This document shows, one piece after another, positions 1 to 7,519 of a stretch of 24,144 bases of DNA. Source of the stretch: Hyphomicrobiales bacterium. Lineage in GTDB: Bacteria > Pseudomonadota > Alphaproteobacteria > Rhizobiales > Xanthobacteraceae. A program made the position numbers and the translations under genes. Position 1 is the first letter of the stretch. Each line of letters begins with the position of its first letter. The notes beneath the pieces were generated by a model. That model did not search any database. It was given only the letters and a program-made list of their open reading frames with translations, and was not told the DNA's origin. The DNA is taken from assembly GCA_003164375.1 (NCBI GenBank), contig PLTE01000044.1, positions 15,371-39,514 of the forward strand. Reading direction: 5' to 3'.

Positions 1-938
1 CGCACGTCGATGCCGCGCGCGGCGAGAAAGCCGGTGCGAGTTTCGAACAGATCGAGCGCCGGCGACAACGAGATTTTAGCGTCGGCTGAAAGCGCGCGCA
101 GTTCGCCGGCCGCTTCGTCCGGATCGCCGGCAATCGACAGGAAGCGTTCGACCAGCGCGCGGGTTTCGCGTGGCAGCCGTGTCGGCGCATTGAGCGCCGA
201 TTGTTCAAGGAAGCGGTCGGCGATCTCGGCGACGCTGCGGCCGCCGACGGCGGCAATGCCGGCGATCGACAAAAGATCCGTCACCAGATGATGCGCGGCT
301 TTGCGGTCGGAGCCGGCAAGGGCCGCGAGTACGCCCTGATATTCCGGCCGGCCGTTGGCGGCGGTGAGCGTCAATTGATCGAGGTCATGTTTGAGCGAGG
401 ATTTGCGGTTGAAATCCTTGACCAGGCGCCGCTTCCACGCCGGCGCCAGATCGAGCGCTGCGACGAAGGCGGTGAACAGACCGACATCGCCTATACGGAT
501 GTCTGGTGCGCTCGAGCCGTATTGCGTGGTCGCTTCCAGCCCGAGCGCCAGCATTTCGGCGTCGGCCGCCGCTTTGTCCTGCCGCCCGAAACTCTCGATG
601 CCGGCTTGCAGAAATTCGGCCGCGGCGCCTTCGCGGTGACGAAATACCGCGCCGAGATAGCAAAAGCCTGCAGGCGTCCCCGCCGCCGGAGAGGCCAGAT
701 AATCGCGCGACACCGGAATGGTCAGATCGGGCCGCAGGCACAATTCGCGGCCGTGCGGATCGGTGGTGAGAAACATGCGCCGGCGGATGTCCTCGCCGGA
801 CAGATCGAGGAACGGCTCGGCCGGCTGCAGCACCGGCGGCGCGACCTGGGCGTAACCGGCGCGCATATAGGACGAGACGAGCGCCTGCGCCCGCGGGTCC
901 GGACCGTTCTGTGCCAAGTTCGGCGTGACGTTCGACAT
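1..938 (-). CDS. hisZ: ATP phosphoribosyltransferase regulatory subunit HisZ (C-terminus cut by window edge)
   Basis: HisZ is a class II aminoacyl-tRNA-synthetase-like protein without synthetase activity. It partners the short form of HisG and is needed for the first step of histidine synthesis and its feedback control, in the cytoplasm. The minus-strand reading frame is open from an ATG at 938-936 to the window edge (312 codons; the family usually has about 380). It begins MSNVTPNLAQNG and shows the synthetase-like core: LRPDLTIPVSRDYL, then the motif-2 region YLGAVFRHREG followed by FLQAGIESFGR. The start is the first ATG of the frame, with a weak GAG-containing ribosome site. hisG would be expected beyond coordinate 1. 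hisS, the usual upstream neighbour in this group, lies 21.9 kb away. Identification is firm, from conserved residues read directly. Confidence 0.95.
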   Translation of the reverse strand, partial: MSNVTPNLAQNGPDPRAQALVSSYMRAGYAQVAPPVLQPAEPFLDLSGEDIRRRMFLTTDPHGRELCLRPDLTIPVSRDYLASPAAGTPAGFCYLGAVFRHREGAAAEFLQAGIESFGRQDKAAADAEMLALGLEATTQYGSSAPDIRIGDVGLFTAFVAALDLAPAWKRRLVKDFNRKSSLKHDLDQLTLTAANGRPEYQGVLAALAGSDRKAAHHLVTDLLSIAGIAAVGGRSVAEIADRFLEQSALNAPTRLPRETRALVERFLSIAGDPDEAAGELRALSADAKISLSPALDLFETRTGFLAARGIDV

Positions 939-1056
939 GGTAATGACTCGCTGCCGCGGCCATTTAGCACGGGACGTGTCGCTATTCGATGAAGATCGAG
1001 GGGCGGCGTTAACGCTTGGCCGGCGCGCCGCGGAGCTGCGGAGTGCCCCTCTTGCT

Positions 1057-1077
1057 TAATGTAATATTATAACGTTA
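1057..1077. promoter_or_regulatory. Zur-box-like inverted repeat upstream of DUF2946 no. 1
   Basis: A 10-1-10 imperfect palindrome: left arm TAATGTAATA, centre T, right arm TATAACGTTA. The arms match as inverted repeats at 8 of 10 positions. Its core resembles the proteobacterial Zur operator (ATGTTATA-N-TATAACAT). It lies in the 149-bp gap between the divergent hisZ and DUF2946 genes and ends 10 bases before the ATG at 1088, where a bound repressor would block transcription. The assignment to Zur rests on resemblance; another Fur-family regulator is possible. Confidence 0.45.
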
Positions 1078-1087
1078 GCATAGAGCG

Positions 1088-1495
1088 ATGGGATGGGTTC
1101 GTTGCCATAAGCGGTATGGCGGGTTCCTGGCGCTTGCGGCGCTTGCGCTGCAAATCGTGCTGGCCTTCGGGCATGTCCATCCCGTGCATGTGCATGTCGG
1201 GAAAGCGAATCTCGACGGCATCGGCTCCGCCGCGGCCCACAGGGCCGTAGCCCCGGAGACGGCCGCGGTCGCGCAATCGTCGCGGCAAATGCCGGCGCAA
1301 AATCCCGGCGACGACGACGATTATTGCGCGATTTGCGCTTCAATCTATCTCGCCTCGACGTCCTTGATCTCGCAGCCGCCGCTGTTGCCCCTACCGGTCG
1401 AATTCGAGCGCGTCGTGCGCGTGTTTGACACCGCCGACGGTATTGTCACGACGCGGCGCGTCGCCTTCCAGTCGCGCGCTCCGCCCACCGCCTGA
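1088..1495 (+). CDS. DUF2946 family protein no. 1 (His-rich, CxxC)
   Basis: A 135-residue exported or membrane-anchored small protein of the DUF2946 type. A hydrophobic N-terminal segment (GGFLALAALALQIVLAFG) is followed by a His cluster, HVHPVHVHVG. A disordered Ala/Gly-rich stretch leads to an acidic run ending in YCAICASIYLAS, which carries the CxxC pair, and the C-terminus has the RAPP motif. Two more family members lie at 16838 and 18552 and share the layout of hydrophobic start, CxxC and RAPP/RGPP tail. The family has no established biochemical role but often sits beside TonB-dependent receptors and copper genes. Here the receptor gene starts 166 bases downstream, so the two may be co-transcribed. 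The His cluster and CxxC suggest metal binding (inference). Confidence 0.8.
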   Translation: MGWVRCHKRYGGFLALAALALQIVLAFGHVHPVHVHVGKANLDGIGSAAAHRAVAPETAAVAQSSRQMPAQNPGDDDDYCAICASIYLASTSLISQPPLLPLPVEFERVVRVFDTADGIVTTRRVAFQSRAPPTA

Positions 1496-1661
1496 TCGGC
1501 GGTCGGTGCCGATCTGCGGCGTGAGCCGGCGCGATTTTTTCTTGCTGCGCCTGGCAAAGTCTCGCAAGATCGAACGCGGCATCTCCTCACGTTTCGATGA
1601 ACCGCGACAGCACGACCGCCGGCGAGCCTGGATCGTTCACTACAGTTTTTGGCGGAGTGTC

Positions 1662-4190
1662 ATGTCAGTTCCTGTTTATCGCGCTTATCGCGCGACTGTC
1701 CTGGGTGGTGCCGCGCTGTTGGCGCTGGTCGCTTTCGGGCCGCCTGCGAACGCCCAAGATCTACCGACACAATCTCAGCCGACACAATCTCAGCCGACGC
1801 AATCTCAACCAGCACAAGATCAGTCTTCCCAAACTCAGCCTTCCCAAATTCAGCCAACCCCCGAGCAGGGGCCGCAAGCGGGGTCGCGCGGAATTCAGCT
1901 TCCCCAGCTCACCGTGCGGGGACAGTTGAGGAAGCCGGCAACGCGTGCCGTCGCGCGCCGCACCACGCCGTCGGCGTCGCCGGTCTCGGCGGGCGATCAG
2001 CTCAACGCCAAAAATACCGGCTTCGATCAGGCGCGCAGCAATCTCTTCACCACCGCTGGGACCACCTCCGATACCATCAGCCACGACACCATCGAGGCGC
2101 TGCCGCAAGGCGGCAATGCGACGGTCGAAAAAGTGCTGCTGCAAGCGCCCGGCGTCTCGCAGGATTCCGCGGCAAGCGGGCTCTTTCATGTTCGCAACGA
2201 CCACGCCAATGTGCAGTTCCGCATCAACGGCGTGATGCTGCCCGACGGCGTCACCGGCTTTGGCAGCGTCCTCAATACCGAACTGATCGGCACCATTGCG
2301 CTGGTCACCGGCGCGCTGCCGGCGGAGTTCGGGCAGCGCACGGTGGGGCTCATCGACATCACGACGCGCAACGACATTTTCAATAATTCCGGTAGCATCA
2401 GTTATTACGGCGGTAGTCGCAGCACCATTCAGCCTAGCTTCGAATATGGCGGCACATTCGGCGCCAATTGTCCGGCGGCGAGCGGCGGGGCTGCAACGGC
2501 AAAGCCATCGAGCTCGATCTGTTTCGGCGGCGTGCAATATTTTTTCACCGGCAGCTATCTGCAGAACTCCGAAGGCATCGAAAATACGCAGCCGACGCTC
2601 AACGCCATTCACGATTTCTCGCAGCAGGAAAAAGGCTTCGCCTATATGTCGACCTTCGTCGACCCCTATACGCGCCTGAGCCTGATCGCCGGCACCGCGA
2701 CCAATGCTTTCCAGATTCCCAACACCCCCGGCGCACCTCTGAATGCCGCGGTTACTCCGCCGGTGTTCGGAATGAGCACCTTCGATTCATCGAAGCTCAA
2801 CGAAAATCAGACCGAGGACACCCAATTCGGCGCGCTGGCGCTGCAGCGATCGGTGAACGGATTCGACGGGCAGATTTCCTATTTCACCCGTTACGACAAT
2901 CTGCACTTCATGCCGGATCCGGCCGGCGACCTGTTGTTGAACGGCATCGCCTCGGACATCAGCCGGCAAGCCTATACCAACGGCGTGCAGGGCGACGCGT
3001 CCTATGCGATCAATCCGGCGCATACGCTGCGCGTGGGCTTCACGGTGTCGGCCGAACAGACCTGGGTCGACAATACGTCGCTGGTCCAGCCGTGCACGGC
3101 CTGCGACGGTACCGACGGCGGAGCGCCGGTGGCTATGACCGACGACGTCGACAAGCTCGGCTGGCTCGCCGGCATCTATGCGCAAGACGAGTGGAAGCTC
3201 ACCGACAAGCTGACGATGAATTACGGCGCGCGTTTCGACCAGATGTGGGAATATACCGACGCCAACCAGCTAAGTCCGCGACTGAGCTTTACCTACAAGC
3301 CGTGGGACACTACGACCTTCCATGCCGGCTATGCGCGCTACTTCACGCCGCCGGTTCTGGTCGAGGCGGCGCCGGCCAATATCGCGCTGTTCAACGGCAC
3401 CACCGGCGCGTCGCCGAGCGGCGGGACCAATCCGGTGCTGCCAGAGCGGTCGCATTACTTCGACGCCGGGGTCGATCAGAAAATACCGCTGCGCTGCGAT
3501 ACCGCGGTGGCAAACGACTGCCCGACGCTCGACCTCGGCCTCGACGCCTATTACAAAATCGCAACGGACCTGATCGATAACGGCAATTTCGGCCAGGCGC
3601 TGGTGCTCAGCGCCTTCAACTATGCCAAGGGCTATGTCGAAGGCGTCGAGTTCAGCGCCAAATTCAAGGCCGGCGGTTTTCAGGCTTACGGCAATCTCGC
3701 CGTCGGCGAGGAACGAGCCACCGACGTGGTCTCGAACCAATATTTGTTCAACAATGTCACGCCGCTTGCCGATCTCGGCGGTTTGACGGAACTGCAATAC
3801 ATCGACAGCCACTGGATCTACACCGACCACACTCAGATTGTGACCGGCTCCGCCGGCGCGGCTTATCAATTTTGCGGCCGGGCCTCGAGCCCCGGCGAAC
3901 AGTGGTGGGACACCTGGTGCGGAACAAAACTCTCCGCCGACATGATCTATGGCTCGGGGCTGCGCACCGGCGACGCCAATATCGGCACCGAATCGCCTTA
4001 CGCGCAGTTCAACGCCGGCATCTCGCACCAATTCGATACGCCCGACGGCAAGCCGCTGACGGTGCGCTTCGACGTCGTCAACTTGGCTGACACCATCTAC
4101 CAAATCAGAAGCGGTACCGGCATCGGCGTATTCGCGCCGCAATACGGGCCGCGCCGCGGCTACTTCATCGGAATTTCAAAGAAGATATGA
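1662..4190 (+). CDS. TonB-dependent outer-membrane receptor
   Basis: An 842-residue outer-membrane active transporter. The start chosen is ATG 1662, which has GGAG five bases upstream and opens a normal signal peptide (MSVPVYRAYRATVLGGAALL, cleavage near NAQD). A longer open frame exists from 1425 but adds a non-signal Arg-rich extension. After cleavage comes a Pro/Thr/Gln/Ser repeat linker (about residues 35-64). A TonB-box-like segment (LPQLTVRG) follows, then a plug domain with DTIEALPQGGNATVEKVLL and FRINGVMLPDG, and the beta-barrel to the end (RRGYFIGISKKI). The C-terminus lacks the usual final aromatic residue. There is no N-terminal signalling domain. The substrate is not readable; a metal or metallophore is inferred from the DUF2946 partner, the Zur-like site and nearby NikR. 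Confidence 0.9.
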   Translation: MSVPVYRAYRATVLGGAALLALVAFGPPANAQDLPTQSQPTQSQPTQSQPAQDQSSQTQPSQIQPTPEQGPQAGSRGIQLPQLTVRGQLRKPATRAVARRTTPSASPVSAGDQLNAKNTGFDQARSNLFTTAGTTSDTISHDTIEALPQGGNATVEKVLLQAPGVSQDSAASGLFHVRNDHANVQFRINGVMLPDGVTGFGSVLNTELIGTIALVTGALPAEFGQRTVGLIDITTRNDIFNNSGSISYYGGSRSTIQPSFEYGGTFGANCPAASGGAATAKPSSSICFGGVQYFFTGSYLQNSEGIENTQPTLNAIHDFSQQEKGFAYMSTFVDPYTRLSLIAGTATNAFQIPNTPGAPLNAAVTPPVFGMSTFDSSKLNENQTEDTQFGALALQRSVNGFDGQISYFTRYDNLHFMPDPAGDLLLNGIASDISRQAYTNGVQGDASYAINPAHTLRVGFTVSAEQTWVDNTSLVQPCTACDGTDGGAPVAMTDDVDKLGWLAGIYAQDEWKLTDKLTMNYGARFDQMWEYTDANQLSPRLSFTYKPWDTTTFHAGYARYFTPPVLVEAAPANIALFNGTTGASPSGGTNPVLPERSHYFDAGVDQKIPLRCDTAVANDCPTLDLGLDAYYKIATDLIDNGNFGQALVLSAFNYAKGYVEGVEFSAKFKAGGFQAYGNLAVGEERATDVVSNQYLFNNVTPLADLGGLTELQYIDSHWIYTDHTQIVTGSAGAAYQFCGRASSPGEQWWDTWCGTKLSADMIYGSGLRTGDANIGTESPYAQFNAGISHQFDTPDGKPLTVRFDVVNLADTIYQIRSGTGIGVFAPQYGPRRGYFIGISKKI
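1764..1853 (+). repeat. Six degenerate 15-bp tandem repeats coding a PTQSQ linker
   Basis: Six consecutive 15-base units lie inside the receptor gene. The first two are identical (CCGACACAATCTCAG) and later copies diverge. They encode PTQSQ three times, then PAQDQ, SSQTQ and PSQIQ. The unit length preserves frame, so copy-number change by slippage would lengthen or shorten the periplasmic linker between signal peptide and TonB box without breaking the protein. Confidence 0.9.
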
Positions 4191-4329
4191 ACTCCGTCAG
4201 ACCGCCGTCGCTCAAAGCTGCTATGTGATTTTATAGCGTTGGATTACGATGTGATTCGCGGTCAATGATATTCGTCCGCAGGGCCTCGGGTCGGCGAAGC
4301 GTCCGGCTGGTCCGAATGGCGGTGGAGCG

Positions 4330-5217
4330 ATGCGAATTCGAGCGACACTTTGGCTCGTCGTGCTGATTTCGCTTTACGCGTCGGCGCAGGCGTGGGCCAC
4401 CGACGAAATCCAGGTCTACAACGCGGAAATTGCGGAGGTCGGCCAATGGACGATCGAGCAACATCTCAATTACACCTGGATTGGGCGAACGCAGCCGGAT
4501 TTTCCCGGCGGCCTTGTCCCCAACCATAGTCTCAACGGTACGCCGGAACTGGCCTACGGCATCACCCCCTGGTGGGAACTCGGCTTCTACGCCCCATTCG
4601 CGGTCTCCGGCGGCGGCCAGGTTCTGTCGAACGCCGGCAAGATCCGCAATCTGTTCGTGTCGCCCAATGCGGCCGATCGCAATTTCTTCTATGGCATCAA
4701 TTTCGAGTGGAGCTACGAGACGTCGCCATTTGCCCAGACCCAATATGCGCTCGAAATCCGTCCGATCATCGGGGTGCGCAATTCGGAATGGGAATTTATC
4801 GTCAATCCGATTGTCGACGCCAGCTTCGGCGCTTTGGGCGAGGCGGATTTTGCTCCGGCGGTGCGGCTTGCGCGCAATCTCGGGCACGACTTTTTTGTCG
4901 GCGCCGAATACTACGCTGACTACGGCAAGATCGGAGATTTTCTCCCGTTCAATCAACAGCAGCAGGAATTGTTCGCCGTCACCGACTTCAAGGCCGGTGT
5001 GTTCGATATCGAGCTCGGCGCCGGCTACGGTTTCACGGCGGGATCGGATCGCTTCATCACCAAGTTGATTATCGGCTATGCGTTCCCGGTGCCCGGCAAA
5101 GGCGACAGCGGCACCAACAGCAATATGCCGCTTAAAGCTCCGGCTGCGGCAAAGTCGGCGACGCTGGCGCCATGGCAGACTTCATCGGTGCCAGACGTGT
5201 TCGCCGGCCTGCAGTGA
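4330..5217 (+). CDS. Outer-membrane beta-barrel protein, transporter-like
   Basis: A 295-residue protein. A signal peptide (residues 1-23, ending AQAWAT) is followed by alternating hydrophobic strands rich in aromatic residues and glycine, such as ELAYGITPWWELGFYAPFAV, HDFFVGAEYYADYGKIGDF and DIELGAGYGFTAGSDRF. There is no plug domain. The pattern fits small outer-membrane barrels annotated as putative transporters (the phenol-degradation meta-pathway OMP type), but the exact family is uncertain. The start ATG has GGAG just upstream. It follows the TonB receptor on the same strand by 139 bases, so it may share its transcript. The tail after the last strand is a Gly/Ser/Ala-rich extension of about 40 residues. 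A metal-related role is inferred only from context. Confidence 0.7.
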   Translation: MRIRATLWLVVLISLYASAQAWATDEIQVYNAEIAEVGQWTIEQHLNYTWIGRTQPDFPGGLVPNHSLNGTPELAYGITPWWELGFYAPFAVSGGGQVLSNAGKIRNLFVSPNAADRNFFYGINFEWSYETSPFAQTQYALEIRPIIGVRNSEWEFIVNPIVDASFGALGEADFAPAVRLARNLGHDFFVGAEYYADYGKIGDFLPFNQQQQELFAVTDFKAGVFDIELGAGYGFTAGSDRFITKLIIGYAFPVPGKGDSGTNSNMPLKAPAAAKSATLAPWQTSSVPDVFAGLQ

Positions 5218-5257
5218 CAGTCGATCGAGCCGATCGCGGCATCGGATTACGGCCGGC

Positions 5258-5899
5258 TCAGCGCATGCTGGATGTTATTGTTGCGATGCCGTCACGGCGA
5301 TCGTCGAGCATCATCCAGACATTGGGGTCGGCCTGCGATTGCCGCTTGTAATATTGATAGGGCGTCGCCGACCAGGGCAGGATCCTTTCGTTGAGATTGT
5401 CGAGGATGAACTCGCCCTTGTCGGTCTTGACGGTGAGCACGGCATGGCCGTCGCCATTGGCTTCGTGCACGATGGTCATCAATAGCGCCGAGCGCGGCCA
5501 GCCGGCTTGCATCAGCATGCGCCGCTTGAGAAGCGCGTAGCTGTGGCAGGCGCCGGCGCCGTCGTCAGGGTAACGCCACCATTGAATCATGCCGTAGTGG
5601 TCCATGTCGGTCATGGGCCTGATCGAATCGTTGGCCAATTTGTTGATGCGGACCAAAGTCGCCCAAGCTTTGTCGTCGAGCACGACGTCGCGCGGTTCAA
5701 CCGGCTTGGTGGCGCATTCCGAAGCGTAGGTCGCGCAAAATTGCGTCCAGCCGATCGGCGTTTTCACTTCGCTGCCGATGCGGATGAAACGCGGGTAGTC
5801 GTTGCTGTGGCCCTGCACCGCGCAGACGCAGGTGAAAATCGCCGTCGCCCAAATCAACGCCAGCGCGCGCGGCGCCATATCACGCAGAAACCTTTTCAT
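5258..5899 (-). CDS. Transglutaminase-like cysteine peptidase (C93 / BTLCP family)
   Basis: A 213-residue exported protein with an N-terminal hydrophobic segment (residues 9-30, PRALALIWATAIFTCVCAVQ). It then has the bacterial transglutaminase-like cysteine peptidase fold. The likely catalytic Cys is in GAGACHSYALLKRR, His in GDGHAVLTV and Asp in FILDNLNERILPW; a C-terminal YQYYKRQSQADPNVWM block is also typical. Most family members read GDCEDY around the Cys, whereas this one reads GACHSY, so activity or specificity may differ. The gene faces the opposite way to its neighbours, ends 41 bases from the upstream barrel gene and has no obvious metal link. The natural substrate is unknown; LapG-like surface-protein cleavage is one known role in the wider family. 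Confidence 0.88.
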   Translation of the reverse strand: MKRFLRDMAPRALALIWATAIFTCVCAVQGHSNDYPRFIRIGSEVKTPIGWTQFCATYASECATKPVEPRDVVLDDKAWATLVRINKLANDSIRPMTDMDHYGMIQWWRYPDDGAGACHSYALLKRRMLMQAGWPRSALLMTIVHEANGDGHAVLTVKTDKGEFILDNLNERILPWSATPYQYYKRQSQADPNVWMMLDDRRDGIATITSSMR

Positions 5900-6290
5900 G
5901 GATTTGACCCCCGTCCGTTGAGGTCATTTGTTCCACAAAGCTTTTGCGGCCCCGCTAAATCGGCACGCAGCCTTTGAAGCAAGATCGCGTAAAGACTACG
6001 GCGAATGCGGGTCGTGTTCGTCGAAAAATTAGTTCAAATGCGATCGATCGATTTGATGCGGGTAGCCGGATGGTGGTCTCGCGGCGAGAGAAACCCGTTC
6101 GCGCGGCGTCAATTTATCGAAGCGTCATCACTCTACGCCACCGCGTCGTCGCGGCCGATGATAAACGGGGCACCGCAGGCAGGCACAAAAATAAGCGCAG
6201 GAGCTGTCGTCGGCACCGTACGCATCGGAGTCGAAGGATCGCGCCTTCTGTTGCCCAGTCGCTGCCCGCAGGAATGGCACTACTATGTTC
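5900..6290. other. Gene-free stretch between the C93 peptidase and nikR
   Basis: About 390 bases with no convincing coding region on either strand. Short open frames here have shifting codon use and no recognisable motif. It holds the promoter side of the peptidase gene and the 3' side of nikR. One inverted repeat stands out at 6034-6056: arms TCAAAT and ATTTGA separated by 11 bases centred on a CGATCGATCG run. I see no terminator with a T-run. Confidence 0.5.
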
Positions 6291-6776
6291 TTACCGTCCG
6301 CTCCTAGGCCGGCTGCGAGCGCTGCTATGGCTGTGGGTCTCGCCGCGACCGTGGGAATGCGCGCCGTCAGCCGGCAGGTAGACCACCCGGCCATGACGGA
6401 CACCGCGTTCGGCGACGATGCGGTTGGCAAACTGCTGCACGTCGGCGCCGCGCCCCTTCAGTACGGTGACCTCCATGCAGCTGTCGTGATCGATATGCAT
6501 GTGCAGAGTCGCTTGAGCGAGATCGTGGCGGTCATGAAAGTCGCGCGTCAGCCGCTTCGGCAAATCGCGCGCTTCGTGCTCGTAGATGTAGATCAATGCG
6601 GCAAGGCACAGCTGTGGTCCGCCGACCTCGGCGGCGGCTTGTTGCAAACCGGAGCGAGCAAGGTCACGGATCGCCTCGGAGCGGTTGGCATAGCCGCGAG
6701 CGGCCATGAAGCGATCGAGCTCCGCGGCAAGGTCGTCGTCGACGGTGATCGTAATGCGCTGCACGGCCGCCCTCAT
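6291..6776 (-). CDS. nikR: Nickel-responsive transcriptional regulator NikR
   Basis: NikR represses nickel-uptake genes when nickel is plentiful. It joins a ribbon-helix-helix DNA-binding domain (residues 1-50: VQRITITVDDDLAAELDRF and NRSEAIRDLARSGL) to an ACT-like tetramerisation domain. Counting from the Met at 6776, the four nickel ligands of E. coli NikR (His76, His87, His89, Cys95) are all present, shifted by four: the His in DFHDRHD, both His in TLHMHIDHDSC, and that Cys. FANRIVAERGVRHG closes the domain. The Met at 6776 is preferred over the frame's first start at 6824 because family members begin right at the beta strand. A His-rich tail (AHSHGRGETHSHSS) follows the normal end. It diverges from an FmdE-type gene, with a NikR site between them. 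Confidence 0.95.
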   Translation of the reverse strand: MRAAVQRITITVDDDLAAELDRFMAARGYANRSEAIRDLARSGLQQAAAEVGGPQLCLAALIYIYEHEARDLPKRLTRDFHDRHDLAQATLHMHIDHDSCMEVTVLKGRGADVQQFANRIVAERGVRHGRVVYLPADGAHSHGRGETHSHSSARSRPRSGR

Positions 6777-6871
6777 TGATGCCGAGGCCGCTATTCTACA
6801 CGCTATTGTCATTGCGTCCCGCACTGTTCTGCGGCGTCAAGGGCCCGCATTTCCCTTCATCGTGGTTTTCG

Positions 6872-6899
6872 GTATGATGTTTTTTATAAATTTGCATAC
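6872..6899. promoter_or_regulatory. NikR operator
   Basis: GTATGA, 16 bases, then GCATAC: one base away from the classical NikR operator GTATGA-N16-TCATAC, with exact spacing. It lies in the nikR/FmdE divergent gap, 96 bases from the nikR start and 14 bases before the FmdE start at 6914. A TATAAA at 6885-6890 inside the spacer could be the FmdE -10 element, so bound NikR would block polymerase. It may also serve autoregulation of nikR. Confidence 0.85.
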
Positions 6900-6913
6900 T
6901 CGCGGAGCGTCTT

Positions 6914-7408
6914 ATGATCGGGATCAAGGGCAGATTGCTTGCCATCGTTCTTGCCGGTTCGTGCGTCACCGCCGCCAGCGCCGAAACGCCGGACGAATGG
7001 ATTGCGCTAGGCGCGCGCGTGCACGGCGCTTTCGGGGCCTTCATCCCGCTCGGCATTAAAATCGGTCTTGACGCCGTCAACCGGCTCAATGCGAAGCCGC
7101 GCGAGTTGACAGTGCTTTATTACGACAGCGACACTTCGCCCTGCGCCTGCTTTGCCGATGGCATCGCTATTGCGACCTACGCTTCCGTGGGGCAGCGCAC
7201 TTTGACCATCGCGCCCGAGAAAGCGCCGCCGGGAGTGGCGGCGGTGATTGTTATCCGTCCACGTCAGGGAGGACCGGGCTTCAAGTACGCAATTCCAATG
7301 GCGGCATTGGCAAAGCTTGGTCCGATGAACAAGGAATTGGATCCGCGCGGGCGCTATGACGCGGTGATGGCGACCGAAGGCCTGTTCCAGGTCGAAGCCG
7401 TTCCATAG
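6914..7408 (+). CDS. Exported FmdE-domain protein, probable NikR target
   Basis: A 164-residue protein with a signal peptide (MIGIKGRLLAIVLAGSCVTA, cleavage near ASAE). The following domain resembles FmdE, named after a subunit region of formylmethanofuran dehydrogenase. The match is LGARVHGAFGAFIPLGIKIG near residues 33-52 and the Cys/Asp segment SPCACFADGIAIATYASVGQ near 77-96. The Met start has GGAG eight bases upstream. FmdE-like proteins occur in many bacteria that lack methanofuran chemistry, where the domain is thought to bind metal. Here the exported location and a NikR operator directly in the promoter point to a periplasmic nickel role, such as binding or delivery (inference). No operon partner follows. 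Confidence 0.75.
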   Translation: MIGIKGRLLAIVLAGSCVTAASAETPDEWIALGARVHGAFGAFIPLGIKIGLDAVNRLNAKPRELTVLYYDSDTSPCACFADGIAIATYASVGQRTLTIAPEKAPPGVAAVIVIRPRQGGPGFKYAIPMAALAKLGPMNKELDPRGRYDAVMATEGLFQVEAVP

Positions 7409-7501
7409 GCGATGCCATTCCATGATTTTATGAAACATGAAATTGACGCCGCCATTCGCAGGATAATTGTGCAGTTTTCCGATGCGCCACACACTATATT
7501 T

Positions 7502-7519
7502 GGAACGTTATAACATCAC
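7502..7519. promoter_or_regulatory. GTTATAAC-centred, Zur-like palindrome
   Basis: The 18-mer is built on the perfect palindrome GTTATAAC (7507-7514), extended as AC-GTTATAAC-AT. It resembles the compact alphaproteobacterial Zur operator form centred on GTTATAAC. The nearest downstream gene is about 690 bases away beyond the riboswitch, so the target is unclear. Confidence 0.3.

Noticed and set aside
201..992. Long plus-strand open frame opposite hisZ
   Set aside because: It is the antisense shadow of a clearly conserved hisZ; its protein is Arg-rich with no motif.
1764..1853. Tandem repeats as a CRISPR array
   Set aside because: Units are 15 bases with no spacers and lie in frame inside a coding sequence.
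1761..2612. Minus-strand 283-residue frame inside the TonB receptor gene
   Set aside because: It lies opposite the receptor and has low-complexity Arg/Leu repeats mirroring the tandem repeat.
2468..3580. Plus-strand 370-residue frame within the receptor gene
   Set aside because: Alternative-frame shadow in GC-rich coding DNA; the receptor frame carries the conserved plug and barrel.
3270..4142. Minus-strand 290-residue frame opposite the receptor
   Set aside because: No recognisable motif, no ribosome site, fully antisense to a conserved gene.
6285..6779. Plus-strand 164-residue frame opposite nikR
   Set aside because: Antisense to nikR, whose four nickel ligands and DNA-binding domain are intact.
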